NCBI GenBank assembly: GCA_050485645.1
Contig: JBJHBT010000002.1
Span: 62,001 to 126,000 of the forward strand
Length of the DNA: 64,000 nucleotides
Direction of reading: 5' to 3'
Source of the DNA: JBJHBP01 sp050485645
GTDB taxonomy: Bacteria > Pseudomonadota > Gammaproteobacteria > Steroidobacterales > Rariloculaceae
Shown here: positions 7,467 through 14,498 of the stretch, one piece after another
Layout of the letters: each line of letters opens with the position of its first letter
Numbering within the stretch: position 1 is the first letter of the stretch
Notes under the pieces: generated by a model
The model's input: only the letters and a program-made list of their open reading frames with translations
What the model was told of the DNA's origin: nothing
The model's database searches: none
Position numbers and translations under genes: made by a program

Positions 7467-8576
7467 TCATCGGTCGGGGCCTTGTCGCTGGTGCCCCCCG
7501 CCGCGCACCTGCGCATCACGTTCTTCCGCCGCCAGCCGCTCCGCCTCGGCTTCCTTCTCATCCGCTTTCGTGCGTTCCAGATGCTGCATGGCGGCCTGCA
7601 CGAGTCTGTCGGTGCCAAAGCCCGCCGCCGCACTGATGGCGTACACCGGCCCGGTCCAGTCCAGTTCGCTGACAATGGCCTGCACACGCTCCGCGTGTTC
7701 GGACTCCGGCAGCAGATCGAGCTTGTTCAGGATCAGCCAGCGCGGCAGCTGCGCCAGTTCTTCGGAGAAGCGCCCCAGTTCCGCGGTCACCGCCCGGGCA
7801 TCGGCGACGGCCGCGGAGATGCCTTCCAGCGGACAGCTGTCCACGACGTGGAACAGCAGGCGCGTACGTTCCAGATGCTTCAGGAACTGATGCCCGAGTC
7901 CCGCGCCTTCGGCGGCCCCCTCGATCAGTCCCGGAATGTCGGCCACCACGAAGCTCTGCTCATGGCCGACACGAACCACACCAAGATGCGGATGCAATGT
8001 CGTGAACGGATAGTCAGCCACCTTGGGCCGCGCCGCCGACAGCGCTCGCAGCAGCGTGGACTTGCCGGCATTGGGCGAACCCAGCAGCCCGACCTCGGCC
8101 AGCACCTTCAGGGCCAGCTGCAGATGCCTCGCCTCACCCGGATCACCGCGCCGAAACTTGCGCGGCGCGCGATTCACGCTGCTCTTGAAGCGCGTGTTGC
8201 CCGCACCGCCAAGACCGCCACGCGCCACCATCAGCGTCTGTCCTTCCTCGGTCAGATCGCCGAGCAGTTCGCCGGTATCGACATCGTGCACCAGCGTGCC
8301 CACCGGCACGGCGATGGTCAGATCGTCTCCGGAGATGCCGGATCTGTCGCGGCCGGCACCGCCGCGCCCGCTGGCGGCACGGAAGCGCCGCTGCACGCGA
8401 AAATCGGCCAGCGTATTCATGCCCTCACGGGCCACCAGATACACGCTGCCGCCGTCGCCACCGTCACCGCCATCCGGACCGCCGCGCGGGATGAATTTCT
8501 CACGGCGAAAGCTGACGCAGCCGTCGCCGCCACGACCCGCTTCGACGCGAATGTCAGCCTCATCAACGAATTTCAT
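7467..8576 (-). CDS. obgE: Obg GTPase
   Basis: Essential GTPase linked to 50S assembly and stress signalling. The 369-residue product starts MKFVDEADIRVEAGRGGDG. It has the glycine-rich Obg fold (to about 158) and a G domain with G1 GSPNAGKSTLL, G3 DIPGLIEGA, G4 NKLD and G5 SAAAGFG. The tail is short and basic-polar (DAQVRGGGHQRQGPDR) rather than the acidic tail of Escherichia coli ObgE. It is third in the rplU-rpmA-obgE run; a perfect 11-bp hairpin lies between rpmA and obgE and may lower its expression relative to the ribosomal proteins. Confidence 0.96.
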   Translation of the reverse strand: MKFVDEADIRVEAGRGGDGCVSFRREKFIPRGGPDGGDGGDGGSVYLVAREGMNTLADFRVQRRFRAASGRGGAGRDRSGISGDDLTIAVPVGTLVHDVDTGELLGDLTEEGQTLMVARGGLGGAGNTRFKSSVNRAPRKFRRGDPGEARHLQLALKVLAEVGLLGSPNAGKSTLLRALSAARPKVADYPFTTLHPHLGVVRVGHEQSFVVADIPGLIEGAAEGAGLGHQFLKHLERTRLLFHVVDSCPLEGISAAVADARAVTAELGRFSEELAQLPRWLILNKLDLLPESEHAERVQAIVSELDWTGPVYAISAAAGFGTDRLVQAAMQHLERTKADEKEAEAERLAAEERDAQVRGGGHQRQGPDR

Positions 8577-8608
8577 GCCGTGCCCTCGAACGCACCGCCC
8601 TCAAACAC

Positions 8609-8633
8609 GAAAGCCCCGCATGGCGGGGCTTTC
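8609..8633 (-). terminator. hairpin between rpmA and obgE
   Basis: GAAAGCCCCGC at 8609-8619 and GCGGGGCTTTC at 8623-8633 form a perfect 11-bp stem with a three-base loop. On the minus strand it lies about 50 bases past the rpmA stop and is followed by GTGTTT rather than a T-run. It probably acts as a partial terminator or processing site that sets the ratio of ribosomal protein to ObgE transcripts. Confidence 0.65.
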
Positions 8634-8681
8634 GGCAGTCACAGGTGAAACGACCACCCTGACGGGCAGTCCGTCACCGTG

Positions 8682-8942
8682 TTATTCGGCAGCAACGACG
8701 CTGACGAACTTGCGGTTTTCAGATCCCTTGACCTCGAACACCACGCGTCCATCCGCCGTGGCGAACAGTGTGTGGTCACGGCCCAGGCCGACATTGCGCC
8801 CCGGATGAAAACGCGTACCGCGCTGACGCACCAGGATATTGCCGGCACGCACCTGCTCGCCGCCAAAGTGCTTGACGCCAAGTCGTTTACTTTCTGAATC
8901 GCGACCGTTCTTGGAACTGCCGCCAGCTTTCTTATGTGCCAT
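8682..8942 (-). CDS. rpmA: 50S ribosomal protein L27
   Basis: Large-subunit protein whose N-terminus reaches the peptidyl transferase centre. The 86-residue product begins MAHKKAGGSSKNGRDSESKRLGVK and contains GNILVRQRGTRFHPG and GRDHTLFA, all diagnostic for L27. The start is unambiguous, and there is no cleavable N-terminal extension of the Firmicutes type. It lies five bases downstream of rplU in the conserved rplU-rpmA order. Confidence 0.97.
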   Translation of the reverse strand: MAHKKAGGSSKNGRDSESKRLGVKHFGGEQVRAGNILVRQRGTRFHPGRNVGLGRDHTLFATADGRVVFEVKGSENRKFVSVVAAE

Positions 8943-8947
8943 TCAAT

Positions 8948-9325
8948 TTACTCCGCAGTATCGCTGTTGTCGGAGGCCGCTTTTGCCGCCTTGCCTGACG
9001 CCGCGCGTCCAGCCGCACCACCGATGGTGGTGATCTGAACTTCGGTATAGGCCTGCCGATGGCCGCGCAGCCGCTTGTAACCGGTACGACGCTTGAACTT
9101 GACCACGTCGATCTTCTTCGACCGGCCCTGCGCGGTAACCGTAGCCGTCACCCGTCCGCCGCTGACCAGCGGAGAACCCACCTTCACATCGGTGCCCTGG
9201 CCAACGAGCAGAACCTGATCGAATTCCACCGCTTCACCGACACCGGCTTCAAGGCGCTCCACGCGCAGCTTCTCGCCCTCGCTGGCCCGATACTGCTTGC
9301 CGCCTGTTCGAAAAACCGCATACAC
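8948..9325 (-). CDS. rplU: 50S ribosomal protein L21
   Basis: Large-subunit protein binding 23S rRNA. I chose the GTG at 9325 (125 residues, VYAVFRTGGKQYRASEGEKL) because the family begins here and AGGAG lies nine bases upstream; the frame stays open to 9421 without homology. Conserved features include VGSPLV, KIDVVKFKRRTGYKRLRGHRQ and YTEVQI. After residue 102 there is an alanine-rich, lysine-containing tail (GGAAGRAASGKAAKAASDNS) that most L21 proteins lack. First gene of rplU-rpmA-obgE. Confidence 0.96.
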   Translation of the reverse strand: MYAVFRTGGKQYRASEGEKLRVERLEAGVGEAVEFDQVLLVGQGTDVKVGSPLVSGGRVTATVTAQGRSKKIDVVKFKRRTGYKRLRGHRQAYTEVQITTIGGAAGRAASGKAAKAASDNSDTAE

Positions 9326-9392
9326 GTGGACGTACTCCTGAATTCTTTGCAACCCACAGGGAAATCCCGCGGGCAAACGCGGAAAGGCGGGA

Positions 9393-9421
9393 ATTCTAGA
9401 GACTGGGCGGACCGCGGTCAA
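9393..9421 (-). promoter_or_regulatory. strong promoter of rplU-rpmA-obgE
   Basis: Read on the minus strand, TTGACC (9421-9416) and TAGAAT (9398-9393) are separated by exactly 17 bases. Transcription would start near 9386, giving a leader of about 60 bases before the GTG of rplU. In many bacteria the rplU leader carries a regulatory structure; I see the A/G-rich ribosome binding site but did not establish a fold. Confidence 0.75.
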
Positions 9422-9544
9422 CGAGAACAGTCACCCGTGACGTGATACCGTGTTGCCCGCACCGCGCCCGCCAGGGCCGCTTCACCGCGCCCGCCGGGGC
9501 ACGAACTCGCCAACCCACAGCCTATCAGGCATCATCCATAGACT

Positions 9545-10543
9545 ATGCAACCCGCCGAATCAGCCTCCGCCCCTGTCTCCCTCGACGCGCTGCGCACCCT
9601 GGTCAGCGACGACTGGGCCGCTGTCAACCGCATGATCTACCGTCGTCTGGGCAGCGATGTGGCGCTGGTGAACCAGGTGGCGCATCACATCATCCATCAT
9701 GGCGGCAAGCGGCTTCGTCCGCTGGCCGTGCTGCTGGCCGCCCGCGCCTGCAACTGCGAGGGCGAAAACCATGTCGCCGCCTCGGCGATCATCGAGTTCA
9801 TCCATACCGCGACGCTGCTGCACGACGATGTCGTGGACAGCTCCGAAATGCGTCGCGGGCAGTCCACCGCCAATTCACTGTTCGGCAATCAGGCCAGCGT
9901 GCTGGTGGGCGATTTTCTGTATTCCCGCTCGTTCCAGATGATGGTCGACATCGGCGAGCTGAAGATCCTCGGGGTGCTCGCCAACGCCACCAACACGATT
10001 GCCGAAGGCGAGGTACTGCAGCTGATGAACTGCAATAATCCGGACATCGGCGAAGCGGATTACATGGAAGTGATCTATCGCAAGACCGCGAAACTGTTCG
10101 AAGCCGGCACGCGCATCGGCGCCATTCTCGCTGGCCGCGACGAGACCATGGAACAGGCGCTGATCGCCTACGGCCGGCACCTGGGGCTGGCGTTCCAGCT
10201 CGTTGACGATGCGCTGGACTACGACGCCAGCCCCGACGAACTGGGCAAGAACATCGGCGATGACCTGGCGGAGGGCAAACCCACCCTGCCCCTGATCTAT
10301 GCCATGGCCAACGGCAGCGCCGCCGAACGCCACATGATTCGCGAAGCCATCCAGACCGGCGGCACGCAGAACCTCACCTCCATCCAGCTGGCCATCGAAT
10401 CGTCCGGCGGCCTGCGCTACACGGCCGAGCGGGCGCGTGAAGAGGCACAGCTGGCGATGGCGGCGCTGGAAGGGCTGCCGACGTCGCGCTATCGCGACGG
10501 ACTGGCGGAGCTGGCGCGATTCGCGATCGAGCGTCGATTCTGA
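9545..10543 (+). CDS. ispB: octaprenyl (polyprenyl) diphosphate synthase
   Basis: Elongates farnesyl diphosphate with isopentenyl diphosphate to make the ubiquinone side chain. The 332-residue all-helical protein has both aspartate-rich motifs, LLHDDVVDSSEMRRG (first, near residue 90-104) and QLVDDALDYDAS (second, near 219-230), plus the GGKRLRP substrate motif near 54. Length and order match IspB. It is divergent from rplU, an arrangement conserved in Gammaproteobacteria. Chain length cannot be read from sequence alone; C40 is the usual product for this position. Confidence 0.94.
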   Translation: MQPAESASAPVSLDALRTLVSDDWAAVNRMIYRRLGSDVALVNQVAHHIIHHGGKRLRPLAVLLAARACNCEGENHVAASAIIEFIHTATLLHDDVVDSSEMRRGQSTANSLFGNQASVLVGDFLYSRSFQMMVDIGELKILGVLANATNTIAEGEVLQLMNCNNPDIGEADYMEVIYRKTAKLFEAGTRIGAILAGRDETMEQALIAYGRHLGLAFQLVDDALDYDASPDELGKNIGDDLAEGKPTLPLIYAMANGSAAERHMIREAIQTGGTQNLTSIQLAIESSGGLRYTAERAREEAQLAMAALEGLPTSRYRDGLAELARFAIERRF

Positions 10544-10648
10544 AAGGACGGTACGGCTGTCGAATCGCCGCACCGGATGGCCGCTGCGCCGCGCACCATT
10601 GAGCCGCACGCTCCGCCGGATGCCCACGCCCCGGGTTGCCGTGGCCGA

Positions 10649-10963
10649 CTACCCATTCACGCCCTCACGCTGCTGCACGGCATCGAAGCGTGCCATCTGC
10701 TCGGCGGTGGCCGGCGGCTGATGGTTCTGTTTCCATTCGCTGTAGGGCATGCCGTAGACCTTCTCGCGCGCCGCTTCCAGATCGATCTCCCGGCCCTGCT
10801 CACGCGCGGCTTCCGCGTACCACTTGCTCAGACAGTTGCGACAGAAGCCGGCGAGAATCATCAGCTCGATGTTCTGCACGTCCTTGCGCTCATCCAGATG
10901 CTGCAGCAGCCGCCGGAACACCGCAGCTTCAAGTTTAACCTCATTATTGTCATCCAACTTCAT
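10649..10963 (-). CDS. DUF1244 family protein
   Basis: 104-residue cytoplasmic protein starting MKLDDNNEVKLEAAVFRRLLQHL. It has the family core VQNIELMILAGFCRNCLSKWY, with a CxxC-like pair (FCRNC), and YGMPYSEWKQNHQ. Function unknown; members are widespread in Proteobacteria. The frame is open to 11029 but the family start is the ATG at 10963. That ATG overlaps the stop of the upstream sulfotransferase gene by four bases (ATGA), so the two are translationally coupled. Confidence 0.88.
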   Translation of the reverse strand: MKLDDNNEVKLEAAVFRRLLQHLDERKDVQNIELMILAGFCRNCLSKWYAEAAREQGREIDLEAAREKVYGMPYSEWKQNHQPPATAEQMARFDAVQQREGVNG

Positions 10964-11832
10964 GACTCCTCTGCTTTTTTTAGAATGTCTCGCCACAAGC
11001 ACCCGGCGTCGGTAGCGCGGGTCCGACACCGGAACCGGGCGGCCAGTCGGCGTGCCTGCTCCGCGCTGAGCACACGCTGCCAGTCTCCCACCCTGCCGCG
11101 CCGCACGAACGGCGTCTGATCGGCTGGACGGGCACTGGACCAGCGTTGCTGATCGCGACGCATGGCCTGAATTCCCGAATAGCGGAGCACGGCCGCCAGG
11201 ATACGGGGATCCGCCGCCGCACGCGCGGCGTCACCGCCCAGATGATTGGCGATGGCACGCACGCACGCCGCCGTATCTCGCTGCAGCGCCTCGTAGGTGA
11301 GAAACAGCACGTTATCCGCGCAGCTCGCTGCCATGCATTCCGCCAGATGCTCGAAGTAGTCTCCGAAATCGACTTCACCTGCAAGAAAACACTCGAAAAA
11401 CTCATCGAAAGTGCCTTGTTCAAAATCGTAATGATGGGGAAAGCCACGCGTGTGGTGGTAGAACGAGACGACGCAGTCGAACGGGTTGCGCGCAACGCAG
11501 ATGTAGCGCGCCGCGCGGGCGAACGACAACCGCCGCGGAGACAGATGCGTTTTGATCAGGCGCGGCGGCGAAAGACGGCGGACGACCTCGGCGCCAACCT
11601 CCTCCAGATGTGGAAAGTACTGGTCCAGTCGCTGATCTGGACGCAGTTCACGGCCTTCGTGCAGCAATAGATAGATGATGTTCTGCACCCAGGTGGTGCC
11701 GCTCTTCGGGTACGTGACCAGCAGCCGGTCGTTCGCGTCGGGTGAGTAGCGACAGGCAGAATCGAACGACGCCACCGGGAAGCCCATCGGCAGTCGAAAG
11801 CCCTCATGTACAGTGTAACGAGGCGTGCGCAA
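10960..11832 (-). CDS. PAPS-dependent sulfotransferase
   Basis: Transfers a sulfuryl group from 3-prime-phosphoadenylyl sulfate to a hydroxyl or amine acceptor. The 290-residue protein has the 5-prime-phosphosulfate loop YPKSGTTWVQ (about 41-50) and the 3-prime-phosphate motif RNPFDCVVSFYHH (about 115-127), both diagnostic for cytosolic-type sulfotransferases. The listed start is a TTG at 11832; the ATG at 11787 (MGFPVASFDS) would give a 275-residue protein that still holds both motifs. No PAPS synthesis genes are in the window, and the acceptor cannot be predicted. It ends in a four-base overlap with the DUF1244 gene. Confidence 0.85.
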   Translation of the reverse strand: MRTPRYTVHEGFRLPMGFPVASFDSACRYSPDANDRLLVTYPKSGTTWVQNIIYLLLHEGRELRPDQRLDQYFPHLEEVGAEVVRRLSPPRLIKTHLSPRRLSFARAARYICVARNPFDCVVSFYHHTRGFPHHYDFEQGTFDEFFECFLAGEVDFGDYFEHLAECMAASCADNVLFLTYEALQRDTAACVRAIANHLGGDAARAAADPRILAAVLRYSGIQAMRRDQQRWSSARPADQTPFVRRGRVGDWQRVLSAEQARRLAARFRCRTRATDAGCLWRDILKKAEES

Positions 11833-11962
11833 TATCTATGAAATTTCTTGGAAAGCTCAGCCGAACGTGGCGTAAACCCTACTTCAATTGTAGGATTGAT
11901 GTCGACAGTATCTGGCCCGCCGAACACCAGGGAGAACTCCATGACCCACACTGAGAACATCC

Positions 11963-12409
11963 ATGTCTGATACCTGGGTGGTCGTTGCCGACAAGGGGCG
12001 GTGCAGGCTGTTCAGTCAGTCTTCCCGCCACGGACCACTGACCGAACTGCCCGGACTCGTGTCCCCGGCGGCCGGTCTCAAGAACCAGGACATCAACGCC
12101 GACAGGCCCGGGCGCACATTCGACAGCGCCGGTGGCGGCCGCCACGCCAAGAGCCCTCCGGTGTCACCGGTTGAACAGGCTGCGATCCGCTTTGCCAAAT
12201 CGATTGCCGAGCACCTGGAGTCGGCTCGCAACGGCAAGCGGTTCGGGGGCCTCATCCTCGTGGCCGAACCACGATTTCTCGGTCACCTGCGTTCGGCCAT
12301 CGGCCGTCCGTTGCGTGACTGCGTCGCCGCCGAGATCGACAAGGAACTGACCGAACAGGATCCGGAAACCATCCGCGGTCGCCTCCGCGCCATGCTGTTC
12401 GGAAGCTGA
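11963..12409 (+). CDS. host attachment family protein (PF10116 type)
   Basis: 148-residue soluble protein beginning MSDTWVVVADKGRCRLFSQSS, the typical start of the Host_attach family, whose name comes from an Agrobacterium-type attachment gene. Other conserved parts are PGLVSPAAGLKNQD, AIRFAKSIAEHLESA and LVAEPRFLGHLR. The fold resembles the VLRF1/eRF1-like RNase H-type group, so an RNA- or ribosome-related role is possible, and the name should not be taken as function. It is divergent from the sulfotransferase gene; a palindrome (CCTAC, seven bases, GTAGG) lies between them near 11877. Confidence 0.85.
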   Translation: MSDTWVVVADKGRCRLFSQSSRHGPLTELPGLVSPAAGLKNQDINADRPGRTFDSAGGGRHAKSPPVSPVEQAAIRFAKSIAEHLESARNGKRFGGLILVAEPRFLGHLRSAIGRPLRDCVAAEIDKELTEQDPETIRGRLRAMLFGS

Positions 12410-12429
12410 GCGGCGTTCCCGTCAGCTTC
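12402..12429 (+). terminator. hairpin at the end of the host-attachment gene
   Basis: GAAGCTGA at 12402-12409 and TCAGCTTC at 12422-12429 form a perfect eight-base stem around 12 bases. The stem includes the stop codon. No T-run follows, so intrinsic termination is uncertain. Confidence 0.4.
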
Positions 12430-12472
12430 GCGAACCTTCAAGTACTCCGAACACTTCGGGAGCAATCTTCAT

Positions 12473-13360
12473 ATGTCCGCTGACCTCAGAAGCAGAGTCC
12501 AGAACGGTGAATTCGTAATCACCGCCGAGATCGTACCGCCGCTCACCGGCAGTCCCGCCCCGCTGCTCGCCGAAGCCGAGCTGCTGCGCGGCAGGGTGCA
12601 CGCGATCAACGTGACAGATGCCGCGGCCGGCCGCACCACACTGGGCAGCCTGGGCTCGGCGGCCATTCTGGCAGCCAATGGATTCGAACCGATCCTGCAG
12701 ATGACCTGCCGCGACCGAAACCGCATCGCCCTGGCCGGCGACCTGCTTGGCGCCGCCGCCCAGGGCGTGCGCAATGTGCTGATCCTGCAGGGTGACGACC
12801 CGAAAAACGGTGATCAGCCGGATGCCAAGCCGGTGTTCGATCTGAATTCACGCGAGCTGATGGCCATGGCGCGCGCCATGTGCAGCGACGGTGTCCTGCC
12901 CTCCGGCCGCAAGATCGAACCGCCACCGCAGCTGTTCATCGGCGGCGCGGACGTGCCCGCCCGACCGGGCAAGGACTGGAAACCCGACAGTCTGCGCGGC
13001 AAGCTCGAATCCGGCGCCGGTTTCATCCAGACCCAGTTCTGTTTTGACCTGGACATCGCCAGACACTATGCAGCGCTGCTGAACGACGCCGGGCTCAGCG
13101 AGCAGCTGGCTTTCATTGTTGGCGTGGGGCCGATTGCATCCGCCCGCTCGGCACGCTGGATGAATGACAATCTGTTTGGCGTCTTCGTACCCGACGCGGT
13201 AATCGGCCGTCTGGAGGGGGCGTCCGACCAGCGTGCCGAGGGACGAAAAATCTGTCGCGAGCTGATCGACGGCATGCGTGAAATCAAGGGCATCGCCGGC
13301 GTGCACATCATGGCGCCGGCGGGTGGCGCCGATGCGATCGCGCAGACGCTGGCTGATTGA
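12473..13360 (+). CDS. methylenetetrahydrofolate reductase family protein
   Basis: 295-residue TIM-barrel flavoprotein of the MetF family, which reduces 5,10-methylene- to 5-methyl-tetrahydrofolate. Visible family features are FVITAEIVPPLTGSP at the N-terminus, INVTDAAAGRT near 44, LQMTCRDRNRIAL near 82, NVLILQGDDP near 105 and GAGFIQTQFCFD near 183. It looks closer to the broad MTHFR-like group used in C1 metabolism of environmental bacteria than to Escherichia coli MetF, so I give no symbol. Start supported by GGGAGCA upstream. It converges on the DUF6644 pair. Confidence 0.85.
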   Translation: MSADLRSRVQNGEFVITAEIVPPLTGSPAPLLAEAELLRGRVHAINVTDAAAGRTTLGSLGSAAILAANGFEPILQMTCRDRNRIALAGDLLGAAAQGVRNVLILQGDDPKNGDQPDAKPVFDLNSRELMAMARAMCSDGVLPSGRKIEPPPQLFIGGADVPARPGKDWKPDSLRGKLESGAGFIQTQFCFDLDIARHYAALLNDAGLSEQLAFIVGVGPIASARSARWMNDNLFGVFVPDAVIGRLEGASDQRAEGRKICRELIDGMREIKGIAGVHIMAPAGGADAIAQTLAD

Positions 13361-13467
13361 GCGCACCTGTCGGGCGGCGACAAAGTCCGCCGGGCAGGCC
13401 GATGGCCGCGGGCCGTAAACAACCGTGGCTGGTCGCCGCGCCCCTGCGCCCGGTGCCACGCGCAGGT

Positions 13468-13944
13468 TCAGTAGACGTAGGCCATGAACCGCCCAGCCGC
13501 CGTCACAGCAACCCACAGCAGCAGTGAGGCGGCAGCGATGCATCGCACGACCGGCGGCGGCACGCCGTGATCCATCCAGCCGCCGTCGGCGCGCGCGGCC
13601 AGTCGTTTGAACAGCACGGCGTTGGCGCCGGCGAGAACGATCAGTCCCATCTTCCACCAGAACAGCCAGCTGGTCCCGTACGACGTGGCGCCATAGGTGA
13701 ACATCAGCGCGCCCGTCACCAGATTGAAGGCGAACCCGGCCAGCGCCAGCGGCAGCAGCGTCAGCACCGCGCGCAGCGGCAGCGCCGCGGCGAAGCCAAG
13801 CATCCGCAGGTCGATGACGATCAGGCTGCCGAGCAACAGCGCAATGCCCACGTAGTGCGTGCTTTCGAGCGCCGGATACAGCCACATCGAACCGCGAATC
13901 GCGTTCGCCACCGCCGTGCCCTCGAGCCAGATCAGAAAGTCCAC
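13468..13944 (-). CDS. DUF6644-type membrane protein, copy 2
   Basis: 158 residues with about four transmembrane helices. It starts VDFLIWLEGTAVANAIRGSMWLYP and aligns along its whole length with the gene just upstream (13952-14428): both share DFLIWLEG, YP.LE..H..G.A.L.GSL, WKMGL/KMVLVLMAGIN/AN and a final R.MAY/LLAY. I chose the GTG at 13944, which gives the same length as the paralogue and a seven-base gap; the frame is open to 13983, overlapping the paralogue. Function unknown; the topology resembles small b-type cytochrome or carrier subunits. Confidence 0.75.
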   Translation of the reverse strand: MDFLIWLEGTAVANAIRGSMWLYPALESTHYVGIALLLGSLIVIDLRMLGFAAALPLRAVLTLLPLALAGFAFNLVTGALMFTYGATSYGTSWLFWWKMGLIVLAGANAVLFKRLAARADGGWMDHGVPPPVVRCIAAASLLLWVAVTAAGRFMAYVY

Positions 13945-13951
13945 GGCGGAC

Positions 13952-14428
13952 TCAGGGCGCATACGCCAGCAGGCGTCCGGCAATCAGCGCCCCGAACCAG
14001 AACAACAAGGCACTGCCAGCGATGGCGCGAATCATCGGCGTCGCCATCGGCTCCACATCGGCTTGCAGATTGCGCAGATAGTGACGTGACAGCAGCCACG
14101 CATTGATGCCGGCCATCAGCACCAGCACCATCTTCACGCGAAACGTGGTGCTGAAATAGAACTCGCTGGCCAGGGACATGAACAGGGCGACGCCGGTGCC
14201 CGCATTGAGCGCAAACCCCGCCCATGCCAGTGGCAGGAGCCTGCGCACACCCCATACCGGCAGCGCCGGCCACAGGCCCAGTACGCGCGCGTTGAGAAGC
14301 CCGAGCGAGCCGATCAGCATGGCCATGCCGATGGCGTGCAGGGTTTCCAGCAACGGATATCCGTACAGCGTCTGGCTGACGAGGATGGCGATTCGCGTGC
14401 CCTCCAGCCAGATCAGAAAATCCATCAT
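13952..14428 (-). CDS. DUF6644-type membrane protein, copy 1
   Basis: 158-residue integral membrane protein with four predicted helices, beginning MMDFLIWLEGTRIAILVSQTLYGYPLLETLH. Histidine 30 and the aromatic/glycine pattern GYPLLETLHAIGMAMLIGSL are shared with the downstream copy, evidence of tandem duplication. The pair is probably transcribed together and lies just downstream of the gamma-glutamyltransferase gene on the same strand. No cofactor motif is certain. Confidence 0.8.
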   Translation of the reverse strand: MMDFLIWLEGTRIAILVSQTLYGYPLLETLHAIGMAMLIGSLGLLNARVLGLWPALPVWGVRRLLPLAWAGFALNAGTGVALFMSLASEFYFSTTFRVKMVLVLMAGINAWLLSRHYLRNLQADVEPMATPMIRAIAGSALLFWFGALIAGRLLAYAP

Positions 14429-14498
14429 CGATGATACCGCCCCCCAACGGCTGCCACCGACCGCAACGACTCAGACGCCGACTCTCCGGCGGCGCGTG

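Noticed and set aside
7367..7687. Alternative acidic C-terminal frame for obgE
   Set aside because: One shifted frame reads an acidic GDEDFGGAGSGDQGY-like tail as in some Obg proteins, but the in-frame protein ends naturally after the G domain and I see no evidence for a frameshift.
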